Source: Caprimulgus europaeus
Lineage: Eukaryota > Chordata > Aves > Caprimulgiformes > Caprimulgidae
Length of the DNA: 64,000 nt
NCBI GenBank assembly: GCA_907165065.1
Contig: OU015524.1
Location: 56,771,295-56,835,294 of the forward strand
Direction: 5' to 3'
Numbering within the stretch: position 1 is the first letter of the stretch; every line of letters starts with the position of its first letter. This document shows, in pieces, positions 37,604 to 48,090 of the stretch. The notes below the pieces were generated by a model. The model was not told where the DNA came from and made no database searches. It saw nothing but the letters and a program-made list of their open reading frames with translations. Both the position numbers and the translations under genes were made by a program.

Positions 37604-39159
37604 AGGTAATGATGCTACTGAAAAATGCCAAGGTACTTGCAACTGGCAGGATATTTTAAAACAGATTTTTAAACTTTACTAGAGCCTATTGGACAGGAAG
37701 AAATAGTCCAAAGACAAAGCAACTTAGAGAAACCCAACACATACATCCATTTGGAAAGTAATGCTCTATTCCAATCTCACTTCAACTTACTCCTGAATAA
37801 GTGTTTTGAGAATGGGGATAAAACATTAAAAGTTTAGGGGTGGTTTGAAATACCATAACACTAACAGACATAGGGACCAAACAGCACTCTTGAATACAAG
37901 TGCCATGCTTCTCTCATAATAATCTCACTCAATCTGGTTTTGAGCACCATTAGACCATGAAGATTTCATACCCTTCATGCCTACAGCAATCTGCATTAAC
38001 AGCTTAAGAACATATTTCATCCCAGTTGTGCATAAACACTAAATAAAAATGCACAAGGGAAGCACTTCAAGCAAATTGAAAAATAGTTTGGGGTGAGAAC
38101 AACCTAATCCCTAGCAATAAGAGCCAGCAACAAGAAGCACTTTATTTTACAAGGGTTTTAGCTGGAAAGGCAAAAGCAGAGAGCATTCTTCCTCTAGTAA
38201 TTATTTCAGCTGTAGTCTTTCAACCTTGACCACAGTAGAAAGGGCAATGAGAGAAAAATCAAGCCAATCTGTTTCTCCACTGGTAAATGACTTGCTCATT
38301 AATGTTGTAGTGGAAATAGCCGAGATTGTTTACAAAGCTCCAGCAGTACAGATTAGAATTTTAAGAAAACAGGGTCCATTTTCAAAAAGAAGCACAGTTT
38401 GTGACATTTGGCCAACATTTTCAAGATTAGGTACCTGATGGTAAGCACTTAATACCAGGGGCCTGGTTTTCAGAGTTGCCGATTGTCACACAAACCTCAC
38501 CTATGTGTAGTTTGCTGTGCCTCTTGCCATTCCTGGAAATCAGACTGCTTATCTGTATACACCATCACTGAATGTGGGTCTCTGACCCAAGGCACATGAG
38601 TCTGAAGGAGTTTTTCTCATGACTTCACACCTGAAAAATCCAAGGACAGGAAACCTTTCTCCTTCACGGGTACATTCATTTCATGTCATTGCTAGTTTGC
38701 TCTCCAAGCTTATTGAAAATGGACCTGCAGTTCTGCAGTTAGTGAAATGTAAAGAAGGTACCACAAACCTACCAAGGGCTCTGGCTATCCAAAACACATG
38801 CCACGTGACCTGCTTGAATATTCAGAGCCGCTTTACAAAAGCTAACAGTAATGATATGTAGTTAGCAATGGAAGATACTAGCTGTGACTCTTTGAGAGTA
38901 GCTAGCCCCCAAAGCTTCTGAATTCCATAAGCCATTTAAAAGAGCGCAGTAACATTGCCTTTACAGCTACTTTGTATAGAAGGACTCCAGGCGTTCAGTG
39001 TATACATGCAACAACTGTGATTTCCCATATCCATAGTAACATCTCTGTCATAGACTACATTTATGAAATTGCTCACAAAGTCTTCATTCTGTTCAAAGGT
39101 TTTCCTTTATGACTGAATTCTGGATTTCTTGAGTGTTCATAGTATATATTTATGAGAAT

Positions 39160-39838
39160 ATCATAGAATCATAGAATCACAGAATCATAGAATGGTTAGG
39201 GTTGGAAGGGACCCTAAAGATCATCTAGTTCCAACCCCGCTGCCATGGCAGGGACACCTTCCACTAGACCAGGTTGCTCAAAGCCTCATCCAGCCTGTCC
39301 TTGAACACTTCCAGGGAGGGAGCAGCCACAACTTCTCTGGGCAACCTGTTTCAGTATCTCACCACCTTCACAGCAAAGAATTTCTTCTTAATGTCTAATC
39401 TAAACCTACCCTTTTCCAGTTGGAAACCATTGATCCTCATCCTATCACTACCTGCCCTTGTAAAAAGTTCCTCCCCAGCTTTCTTGTAGGCCCCTTCAGG
39501 TACTGGAAGGCAGCTAAAATGTCTCCCCAGAGCCTTCTCTTCTCCAGGCTGAACAGCCCCAACTCTGTCAGCCTGTCCTCGTAGGAGAGGTGCTGCAGCC
39601 CTCTGATCATCCTCGTGGCCTCCTCTGGATTTGTTCTAACAGGTCTGTGTCTTTCTTGCGTTGGGGGCCCCAGAACTGGACACAGTACTCCAGGTGGAGC
39701 CTTACGAGAGCAGAGTACAGGGGGAGAATCAACTCCCTCATCTTGCTGGCCACGCTTCTCTTGATGCAGCCCAGGATATGGTTGGCCTTCTGGGCTGCGA
39801 GTGTGCATTGCCAGCTCATATTGAGCTTCTCTTGTCTA
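39160..39838 (-). mobile_element. CR1 LINE, longest copy, decayed ORF2 C-terminus
   Basis: On the minus strand this is about 680 bp of a CR1 3' end. Read 5' to 3' it starts at KLNMSWQC, continues through [19 protein letters not shown] and [20 protein letters not shown], then, after a frameshift near 39610, through [20 protein letters not shown] and [12 protein letters not shown] second frameshift near 39470 leads to the FRLD..FF..VV..WN region and the ORF2 end. The 3'-UTR and four octamer repeats (CATAGAAT on the plus strand) close it at about 39160. ORF2 encodes endonuclease/reverse transcriptase; only the tail beyond the catalytic part is present. It is dead. Confidence 0.95.
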
Positions 39839-39839
39839 A

Positions 39840-40437
39840 TATATATCTCTTTCTGCATCTTTTCAGCCCCTTGGCCTACTGAACCTTGTTCACCATAACA
39901 TCAATAATCAGCATTACTTCAAGTTGTTTTCCTCCTCCCTTACGTATTCTCTTCACAGCCTATCTTACCATAGTAGCTCAAGGGAGCCAGTGTCTCCCAG
40001 GGAACACAACCAGGACATGCAGACAAGTAGACTTAGAGGAATCACTCTACATGAACTCTTAAATTGACTGCAGCTAATGGTTTCATACTGTAATGATGAT
40101 TAACACATGACTCCTTGTCTCTTGAAACAAGCACAGTAATGCCTGCAGGCAGTAGATCTTCCAGCACCCACTTTCACTCTATTCTCATACAGAAAAGCAG
40201 AGCTTGGATGCTCAGAAACATCTGTTGCAAAATACACTTGGGATTTCATGCCACAGAAGATGTCACTAAGTTAATAAGAACTAATATTACAGAGATCATA
40301 AAATTAATGAGTGTATTTCTCAGACAAGTATATCCTTAACTAAACAGTTAACAAGCAAGAAGGTCTTCATGAGACAGCTGTCTCATATAGACTTTTCCAC
40401 CTCCTTGGGATTCCAACCTTTTTCAACACTGAATACC
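39840..40437. other. Single-copy DNA between CR1 and microsatellite
   Basis: AT-rich unique sequence. No exon, RNA or repeat is recognised. Confidence 0.55.
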
Positions 40438-40525
40438 GATGGGATGGGATGGGATGGGATGGGATGGGATGGGATGGGATGGGATGGGATGGGATGGGAT
40501 GGGATGGGATGGGATGGGATGGGAT
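40438..40525. repeat. (GGGAT)17 pentanucleotide array
   Basis: Seventeen perfect copies of GGGAT (40441-40525) are preceded by a partial GAT. Each unit carries a G triplet with a 2-base AT spacer, so the plus strand fits the G-quadruplex pattern many times over. The next 35 bases (40526-40560) are degenerate GGAAT/GGAAC/GAAGG units that lead into the GAACA block. It is not a telomeric repeat (GGGTTA). Confidence 0.97.
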
Positions 40526-40560
40526 GGAATGGAACGAATGGAACGGAATGGAAGGGAAGG

Positions 40561-40610
40561 GAACAGAACAGAACAGAACAGAACAGAACAGAACAGAACA
40601 GAACAGAACA
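40561..40610. repeat. (GAACA)10 pentanucleotide array
   Basis: Ten perfect copies of GAACA form the middle block of the composite microsatellite. It changes to GAATA by a single C-to-T difference per unit at a sharp boundary. Confidence 0.97.
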
Positions 40611-40690
40611 GAATAGAATAGAATAGAATAGAATAGAATAGAATAGAATAGAATAGAATAGAATAGAATAGAATAGAATAGAATAGAATA
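40611..40690. repeat. (GAATA)16 pentanucleotide array
   Basis: Sixteen perfect copies of GAATA run straight into the CR1 3' remnant at 40691. The unit is the reverse complement of TATTC, matching the ATTCT pentamer tails carried by some avian CR1 copies. Confidence 0.97.
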
Positions 40691-40735
40691 ATTTAGTTGG
40701 AAGGGACCTACAATGAACATCTAGTCCAACTAAGA
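40691..40735 (-). mobile_element. CR1 LINE 3'-terminal remnant
   Basis: Read on the minus strand, TAGTTGGACTAGATGTTCAT followed by GTAGGTCCCTTCCAACTAAAT is the last ~45 bp of a CR1 3'-UTR. It is severely 5'-truncated. Its tail has expanded into the adjacent GAATA array. The 3' end differs from both other CR1 types in the window, so it is probably a third subfamily. Confidence 0.85.
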
Positions 40736-40911
40736 TGATATTAAGACTTTATAACTGGTTAGAACTTGTGTGGAGCATTGTGTCTTATTTATGTACATGT
40801 GATTTTTTTTGTAAAGAAACAGATCCAGTTGAAAAAAGTTCAGTGTTGTTACGGTGGCATAAGAGACTAGCTCAAAATTAATAAACACTTTGAAAAGATA
40901 AAATGATGCAA

Positions 40912-41085
40912 GTACAAAGCACTCTGTAAACATCTTTTAATCCTCAGATGTTCCTGTGCCAGTTTCCCCTCCCGGCTTTATAAACCAAACTGTCCAAGGC
41001 CACACAACAAGTCAATAGCTGAGCCAAGATAGACTTTTAATGCTTGAATTCCAGTTCTCAAACCCTAATGTTTCTCTCCTTCTTT
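40912..41085 (-). repeat. MIR SINE, nearly full core, minus orientation
   Basis: This is the best-preserved MIR in the window. On the plus strand it runs co-linearly with the reverse complement of MIR. The blocks are AAGCACTCTGTAAACATC and TTTTAATCCTCAGATGTTCC (3' end), CAGTTTCCCCTCCCGGC, ACTGTCCAAGGCCACACAAC (core, from TTGCCCAAGGTCACACAGC), then TAGCTGAGCCAAGATAGAC and TTGAATTCCAGTTCTCAAAC (5' side). MIR is a tRNA-derived SINE mobilised by L2 in early amniotes. Confidence 0.8.
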
Positions 41086-41089
41086 ATAC

Positions 41090-42615
41090 TTCACCTTCCT
41101 TTCCACACTGTGACTACTACTCAAATCCCTCCTTTTATTAAAGAATGTGAAAGAAAAATTGAAGCCCTTTGACATCTGTGCCTTGCAAGCCCAGTCCTGG
41201 GCTTCCAAGGAGCTTTGCAAAACCCAGAGCTTTACAGATTTTCAGTCTCAATGGTTCAAAGTAACTTTGATCCCAGCAAACATCAGACGTTTGTTTCTAC
41301 TACCATATCCCGTACTGGCATCTGAATTCATACAAATTTTATACCCTTAGCAACAATTTTATTTTGTCCATAGACTTGCTCGAAGACAAGCAATGGTAGG
41401 AAGAACAGACTCCCAAGAACACAAGTAAGCTGTAGAACTAATAAAACTGCCAGCAGGACAACTACAGTATTTCCCAGGTTGGAGATATATCTAGGTTCGA
41501 AGTCATGCTGTTATCTTCAAAGTGACTTGATTGTTTGTGTTCCTTCATCATAGCAACAGCTTCCTTTCCTCCTAGCCCAGCAATGGCATCTCCCATCCTC
41601 CCTGTCTGTAAAACACATCCCTGCCTTTAGCATTCTGCTGGTGAAGAATTCTGCTTTCCTGATTGATTGCCAGCCAAGACTGCTCAGATGCAAGTGAGGG
41701 TGATTCAAGCTTTTGTATAAACAGTCTTAAGTTCCTGCATACCTGAAACTGAGCCAGATTCCTTCAGTAGCATTGCTGACTAGAGCTAGCTACCATCTCT
41801 GTATCTCAAACAGCACTTGAACTAAGCTCTCTTGAAAGAATGTCAGTGTTGAGATACACCATTAATCCAAGTAGCGGTGAACAATCTCCAACTATGAGTC
41901 TTTGGTAACAGATAACAAGGCTGCACAATTCTTGTCTGTATTTATAATATAGACTTGTTGTCTAAAGCCTTCTGAAAGACTTACAAGTGAAAGGCGAGGC
42001 AAGGCCAGGCCAAATATGCTGACAGGAGCTTCTTAAACGGTGTTTGGGTTAGACAATTGGGGATCTTGGTTTATATTTCAAAATAGGCTGTTCAGAGCTG
42101 GGAGTTTCAAGGTCTATCAGGGCTGGCTACCAAAAGTCAGTAAAATTAAAACTGTTATTATCAGAGGCATAGGATCATCTGCCATTCTCTGAAGATTTTG
42201 TAACTTCACTTTAAAAATTCACTACCTTTGTGGCACTGCACTGTGGCAGTCTACTGAGTGGGACATGAGAACAGTTGCTGTGAGGCTGCTCTACTCCCAA
42301 CAAATTACAATGTTTTTCAAAAATATGTTATGCTTCTTTTCGTCCTGTTTCACAAGTAAAGTACTTGAAGATTAGTAACTGCAGAATGTATTTGTCTGAA
42401 AATGGAGAGTGAGGTTTTCAAAGATACTGAGGTGATTCTCCCTATAGGCATACAAATGAGACTTATATGTGTTTATCTATCTCATATGCAAAACTTATGC
42501 TTTAACTGCTCCTGAAGCTAAAACAAAAGTAAGTCTTTTGAATAGCATGAGATTTAATGTTTGGGGTTTTTTTAAGTAGTGTATTTGCTCTCAAATGATG
42601 CTGTTTATTATGTAT
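41090..42615. other. Single-copy DNA, no gene seen
   Basis: No exon, RNA or repeat is recognised; open frames are under 70 codons. Confidence 0.55.
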
Positions 42616-42619
42616 AGGA

Positions 42620-42760
42620 GATCACAGAATCACAGAATGTAAGGGATTGGAAAGGACCTCAAAAGATCATCTAGTCCAACCCCCCTGCCAGAACAGGAAC
42701 ACCTAGATGAGATTACACAGGAAGGCATCCAGGCGGGTCTTGAATGTCTCCAGAGAAGGA
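42620..42760 (-). mobile_element. CR1 LINE 3' end, short minus-strand copy
   Basis: The plus strand starts with ATCACAGAATCACAGAATG octamers and continues with GGATTGGAAAGGACCTC, GATCATCTAGTCCAACCCCC and a GATTACACAGGAAGGCATCC stretch. This is a reverse-complement CR1 3'-UTR of the same subfamily as the copy at 28.9 kb. It is truncated where the ORF2 end would begin, near 42760. Confidence 0.92.
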
Positions 42761-44057
42761 GATCATTTATTTCACATTAAAAACTTTTCATGAGTAGCAT
42801 GAGAGGGAAGTCACTTCCAGTGTTAATCCTGAAGGAGCACTGGCAACCAGAAGCCCATTTAATAAAAATGGAAACTTCACACAGTTTGAGATATCTTCTT
42901 CTCTTTTGCTGTTGAATGATGGTCACAAACAAGGGAAGTGACTCACTATCATGAAATTAAACGGAAGATTCATACATGTATTAATACTTTATTTAGCTAT
43001 TAGAAGTGTTTAGCTATAAATTATTCAGGAAATGGTTTTTCCTGACAAAGAAATTGACATTTTGTGTTCATAATGTCCTAACAATCATAACAGATGCCAC
43101 CTGTACACAGAAGAAGAAAATGAGATCCATTACTGAAAATTTCATTTGTTGCTATCAGTCTACTGAAGAAGGTTGAAAGGTGAAAGGTTTCAAAGGTAAA
43201 AGAAAATGTCATAAAATCTCAGCAGTTTCAGTGCCTGGGCTACGCATGGGTACAATTCTTCAAAAAGATCATATCTGAACCTTGTAGAACACAGAAATGT
43301 TAATTTTCTCAGGTGACTATGAGGACTTAAAAAATAGTCGTCATGAAATCTTCAGCATTCCTTGTAGCAGGTGTGTTTCAGGCTATGTCAAAATAATTCA
43401 AACTCTTCTTAGAATAGTACAGGACATAACATCTACATTTTACTTCTATTTTAACATAACCTTTTACTGCACTTGCTAAAAGGCCAGATTTGCATTGAAG
43501 GCAGTAGAAATGCAAGATGTCATGAGCATATTCAGCAGTGCAGCATAGGCATCTGGGTTGTGTGAAAGGCACCAGTAACCAAAACAAGTATAAGAGACAA
43601 AGTTGGCAAAGGACCACAAGTACTCAGGTGTCCAGGGCCCTGCCTGCCCTAGAGAAACCACATCAATGTTCTACCAGCCCATCTGATGGCCACGTTGGGC
43701 CCAAGCATGAAAGAGTTGTTCCCCATCAGTTGTTGGGGAAGCAGAATTCACTGCTATTCACCATGGAGTTTTAAAGGGGTAGAAAGTGATTAATGTTAAA
43801 AAGTGATTAATCTTACCATAAGCATACTGAGACACTGGCTGGATGCAGCCATCTGCGTGCAGGCTGGCAACAGCTGCTCCCACAGCCTGATCTGTCAGAG
43901 CATGCAGAGGAGCTTGCACAAATCGGGAGCTTATGCTGAAGTGCTTCTTTCCTTTGCTACTTCTCCACAGGGAGAAAGAAACATATTGGACCTTGGAAAG
44001 GAAGGAAGGATGTCAAGTGTTTCACATGCCTGGATGAGGTGGAGGAGGGAAGGAAAG

Positions 44058-44076
44058 AAAAAAAAAAAAAAAAAAA
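44058..44076. repeat. Poly-A run (19 A)
   Basis: A pure 19-A tract following purine-rich GGAGGAGGGAAGGAAAG sequence. Confidence 0.9.
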
Positions 44077-45659
44077 GCAGAGGTACTTTACAATTTAAAC
44101 AGCTTGAGCTGTGACAGGAGAAGGGATTAATTTGAGAACCCATGGGTAACTCCTGCAAAGACTTCTGTTGGTTCATGCCCATCTCCCAAACAACTCAGAT
44201 TAGTGATCATGAGCTGGAGGACTTTTCTGGTTGTTGTTCTTTTGTCAAATTTATTCTTTAAGTCACAAGCTTGAAAATCACATATATCAGGAAGTCATAA
44301 GAACCCTGGATACTTCTTCAGGATCTCAGTCATTGTTCCCTCTCTCTGAGGTAATCATATGATTTTGGTTTTGGTTTTTAAGTGGATTTATTTAAATGAA
44401 TTCTTGAACATAGAGTCTTGTAGGCCTAACTTCACATCCATCCAAGTACCTCAACAAGCTCCATGGATCTTGGTTTTGATTATATATTTATCTAATATGG
44501 GTAAGAGTGAGTTTTACTCTCATTCTAGACATGTTACTTGCCCTCACACATTTAACTAATACAGTAATATTATCCACATAAATAAGTTATGTTTTCAAGT
44601 ACATGGTATAAATATACCAGTGATAACAGGTTAACAAGTTTTCCAAATCACCTTTCCCCTTTTGCTGAGGCCACAAAACCTTCTTGTGTTTCTAGCGATT
44701 TGGAAAAAAAAACCCAAAAAAGTCATGTCCTCCATCACCTTGCTTCTCTGCAGATAGTCTACTGGCACACACTTGTACACCAGGTGCATGTTTTCTATCG
44801 GAATTGTTGTAGAAGGTCCTTACTTTGCTCTTAAGGAAGGTATTGGAGGCCCAGCACAGGCACCCAGAGCAGCTGTGCAATCTCACACACAGGAGGTGTC
44901 CAAGATTTGGCCAGAAGTAGACTCAGCTGATATAGTATAGTAGCATGACCTAGAGATCCCTTTCAAGTCTTTAAGATTTGATGTTTTTTTCAGTATTACT
45001 TTCAGCTGTCCCTGAGGTTGCCCCTCACAGCTATGACAGGTGCCTATCGCAACAAAAGCCTCTAGCAACAATTGTGCTTAGAGATGGGGAAAAACTCATT
45101 CTTGCAGTCTAAAGACAGCAGGATAAACATGACATTGAATGAACTCTTCCATCTTCCTGACTTCTGCTTTTAAAATGGCTTTGTTTCCCTGAAGGAGAAG
45201 AAAAATCAGAAGTGAAACATAGCCAAATTCTTCTTATACTCCTTCTGTCCTAAATTCCCAAGCAACTTTCTGAGAGAATAAACCATGAAATGCTTTCTCA
45301 CTCGGCAAGTTCTTCTTATAATTTTCCCTAAACAGTGCTCCTGCATGTACCTGCAATTCTTCTTCCTCTCCTTTCAGTTGGAGACCCCAAATATTCTAGA
45401 TTGTTATGTAACAGAAAATAAGGCAGCAAACATTATTCCAACAAGTGCGCAGGAGTCTTGTTGTCTTTAAATGTTTCTCTGTACTTGTTCAGAAGAAATG
45501 TGGCTAAGCAGACCCCACACAGCAAGCACCCCCAAACACTGCGAGGAGATTGGTCTGCTCTCAAACAAGAAGGTTCATCTGTTTTAAGCAGTAGTTATGT
45601 TTGTTAATTCTTCTTCGCAGTTGGAGGGGTTAGTTTTTTGGGGGATTTTGTTGTTTGTT

Positions 45660-45751
45660 GGGGGGGGGGAGGTTTGGAGGGCGTACTTTTTTTGGTTGGT
45701 TTTTTTGTTTGTTTTCTTTGTTGGTTGGGGTTGTTCTTTTTTTTTTTTTTT
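45660..45751. repeat. G/T-rich low-complexity tract
   Basis: Ten G residues open a strand-asymmetric stretch made almost only of G and T, ending in 15 T residues. It translates to runs of Gly, Phe and Val that are artefacts of composition. Confidence 0.85.
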
Positions 45752-46667
45752 AATCAAGCAATTTTCAAAAGCCTTCTTTTGTTTTCTTTGACCATCATGT
45801 CAATAAAGTTCTTCACATGAGCAAACCCTCTTACAATGTTTTTCAGATGGGAAAACCCAAATTAAGCATTTAATTCACAGTGAGACATTGAAGCAAATCA
45901 CTGTTTTCTGGAGAGCTCGCAGGAGCTCAATCCATATAGGTCAAAAGAAATTAACTGAACAGAGCTTTTTATTTACGTGTTTTATTTTCAGAATTTGGGT
46001 TCTTAAGTTTGGGCTTGTATTTTTCCTTAAATTAAAAGAAAAACAAAATGTCAAGAGTTGTTGCCCACTGGCAATGGAAAGTGGTCCAGAACAATTTGTC
46101 CCTCTGTATCATACTACAACAAATTTTAGCAATTTCTTATTTTTTTCTTTGTTAAAAGTTACCTATACTTACATCTAGAATACCGTTACTAATCCACAAA
46201 GCTCTTTGCAGTATTTAAAAAATATCACAAATCATTGCCCTATATTAGTATGAGCTGAACTCTGCTGCCCATAGTGTAAGATCTGGGTTGTGTAAAAAGC
46301 TGCTGCCCCCATGAATGCTACACGTGCAGCTGACCCAGTGGGGAGTTGCAGTGGTTAGAAATTATGGGACTCACATGTGCTCCGGCCATTGCATTGGCTC
46401 ACCACCCAACAGGTAATTTCAGTCTCCTCTTTTGTTTCTCTTTTTCTAAAGAGGAATCCTTACCTCTAGATTCATCTGTTAGAGAGAATAGCCACTGGTT
46501 GCAATACCACCCTGAAAAGGGAAGTTTCACTCACCTTCAACTATTAGACTGAGTTCTCTGCTAAGATCAAAGTTATCTGGCTTCTGCAAATTCATTTCCT
46601 TGAGGAACATAACTTCATTTGGCCAAATGATATTTAAAAGCATTGGGGAACTTTGAAGAGGCAGTAG

Positions 46668-46705
46668 GCTAATTCAGCAAAGCACCTAAGCACAGGCGCA
46701 GGAGC
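46668..46705. repeat. Possible ancient amniote repeat fragment
   Basis: AATTCAGCAAAGCACCTAAG followed by CACAGGCG resembles the TTCAGCAAAGCACTTAAGCA end of the same old sauropsid repeat suspected near 11.2 and 16.7 kb. It is short, so identification is tentative. Confidence 0.35.
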
Positions 46706-47490
46706 TGCATCAGGTTTGGGGAGCATGTGCCACTGTGTCTACCTTACCACTTACTCAGTAGTTGCAGTTGGGTGGCGGAGCTGGCAGGTGGGATTTGCAT
46801 GGTGACACAGCTCCTTCATTTATATCCCAGTAAGTGAGCTCAGAGCCATACTCAGAAGTGATTTAGAGTTCAACTCCAGCCCTTTCTGACATAGCCATCA
46901 GCAGGTATGGAAACACCATCCCTCCCAAGTCTCTCCAGGTGGCAGCCTCCAGCAGAGGGGAGAGGAGACAGCAAGAGGCAGCAAGCATCCAAACAAGCTT
47001 CTCATCTCTCACCAGAGTCCATCAGCAATGATGCTAACTGTTGTCACTATACTAAAGGTCTTGTGCCAAACGTAAGGGTCTCTGTTGCTGAACTGTATCA
47101 AAATAGTGAAACAGGGGCCCTAAGGAACTAAGTGCCAAAAATCAGCATAAGCAGCCAATTTTATTTTTTTTTTCTTTTTTTTTTCTTTTTTTAGGGGATG
47201 AAAAGAAAACACCATGGCTTATTAATTTTAGAGGTGGATCTGAACTCAAACCTCACATCACAGGAATGTGTCTCAATAAGGGCATGCTGTCCAGCCACAC
47301 AGCTGTAGCATTTAATAAATCCATATGCACAAACATCTCTGGTTGTTTTCAGGCTGGGATCTACCTTTGCAGTTAAGATATCACCTCTAACTCTTTTCTA
47401 GCTAGAAATTACTTCGTATTAAAAATATATGAAAAGTTAAAAATGCAATCAGCAGACTAACAATAAAGCAGCATAAGCAAAGGAAAAAGA

Positions 47491-47842
47491 ATTAAAAAAA
47501 AAAGAAGGAAAGAAAGGAAAGGAAAGGAAAAGGAAGGAAAGGAAAGGAAAGGAAAGGAAAGGAAAGGAAAGGAAAGGAAAGGAAAGGAAAGGAAAGGAAA
47601 GGAAAGGAAAGGAAAGGAAAGGATAGGAAAGGAAAGGAAAGGAAAGGAAAGGAAAGGAAAGGAAAGGAAAGGAAAGGAAAGGAAAGGAAAGGAAAGGAAA
47701 GGAAAGGAAAGGAAAGGAAAGGAAAGGAAAGGAAAGGAAAGGAAAGGAAAGGAGAAAAGAAAAGAAAAGAAAAGAAAAGAAAAGAAAAGAAAAGAAAAGA
47801 AAAGAAAAGAAAAGAAAAGAAAAGAAAAGAAAAGAAAAGAAA
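47491..47842. repeat. (GGAAA)n / (GAAAA)n polypurine microsatellite
   Basis: An irregular A/G lead-in (47491-47535) is followed by about 43 copies of GGAAA (47536-47750), with one GGATA unit at 47621-47625. A single GGAGA junction then leads into about 17 copies of GAAAA (47754-47842). The plus strand is almost purely purine for ~340 bp. The minus-strand frames across it (47449-47957) translate to Ser-Phe-Pro-Leu repeats and are not genes. Confidence 0.98.
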
Positions 47843-48065
47843 TTCTCTGATATGAAGGAGTCTCCAGAAGTATTTTTCTCATTGAACAAAGGAAAGGGAG
47901 ATTAGCAATAAAGAAGGGTGCTGATAGTGAATTTAGGACAGACCAATGCCACAGCATATTGCTGTCCTTCTCATACTCCTCCCTCTAGCCTGACTCAACA
48001 AGGGCAGCTGTTAATCCTTCCATTTTTAGCACAATGCAAACCTTTCTCTTTCACTAATCCATCAC

Positions 48066-48090
48066 CACATCAGCAGCATCAGCTGATGTG
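48066..48090. other. Inverted repeat containing an E-box palindrome
   Basis: CACATCAGC and GCTGATGTG form a 9-bp inverted repeat with a 7-base loop. Overlapping it, CATCAGCTGATG (48077-48088) is a perfect 12-bp palindrome centred on the E-box CAGCTG, the site type bound by bHLH factors. No further support for function. Confidence 0.5.

Larger units (their letters stand above)
33915..39155. other. Single-copy DNA, no gene seen
   Basis: No supported exon. Open frames at 35439-35738 and 36150-36419 (plus) lack recognisable domains. The segment holds the hairpin, AT pentamer array and TAATC tandem listed separately. The part 37170-37480 has the look of conserved non-coding DNA. Confidence 0.55.
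42765..47490. other. Single-copy DNA, no gene seen
   Basis: No supported exon. It includes a 19-A run at 44058-44076, ten G at 45660-45669 within a G/T-rich stretch to 45751 (ending in 15 T), and a T-rich tract at 47163-47192. Open frames (43803-44114, 45888-46178, both plus) have no recognisable domains. Confidence 0.55.

Noticed and set aside
39192..39489. Plus-strand frames of 68-71 codons
   Set aside because: They are antisense to the minus-strand CR1 copy.
40438..40525. GGGAT array as an interstitial telomere
   Set aside because: The unit is GGGAT, five bases, not the vertebrate telomere hexamer GGGTTA, and it grades into other pentamers.
40367..40720. Minus- and plus-strand frames of Ser-Ile-Pro and Gly-Trp-Asp-Met repeats
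   Set aside because: They are translations of the GGGAT/GAACA/GAATA arrays, not genes.
47449..47957. Two long minus-strand frames (146 and 166 codons) rich in Ser-Phe-Pro-Leu
   Set aside because: They are translations of the GGAAA/GAAAA microsatellite, which has no stop codon in these frames.
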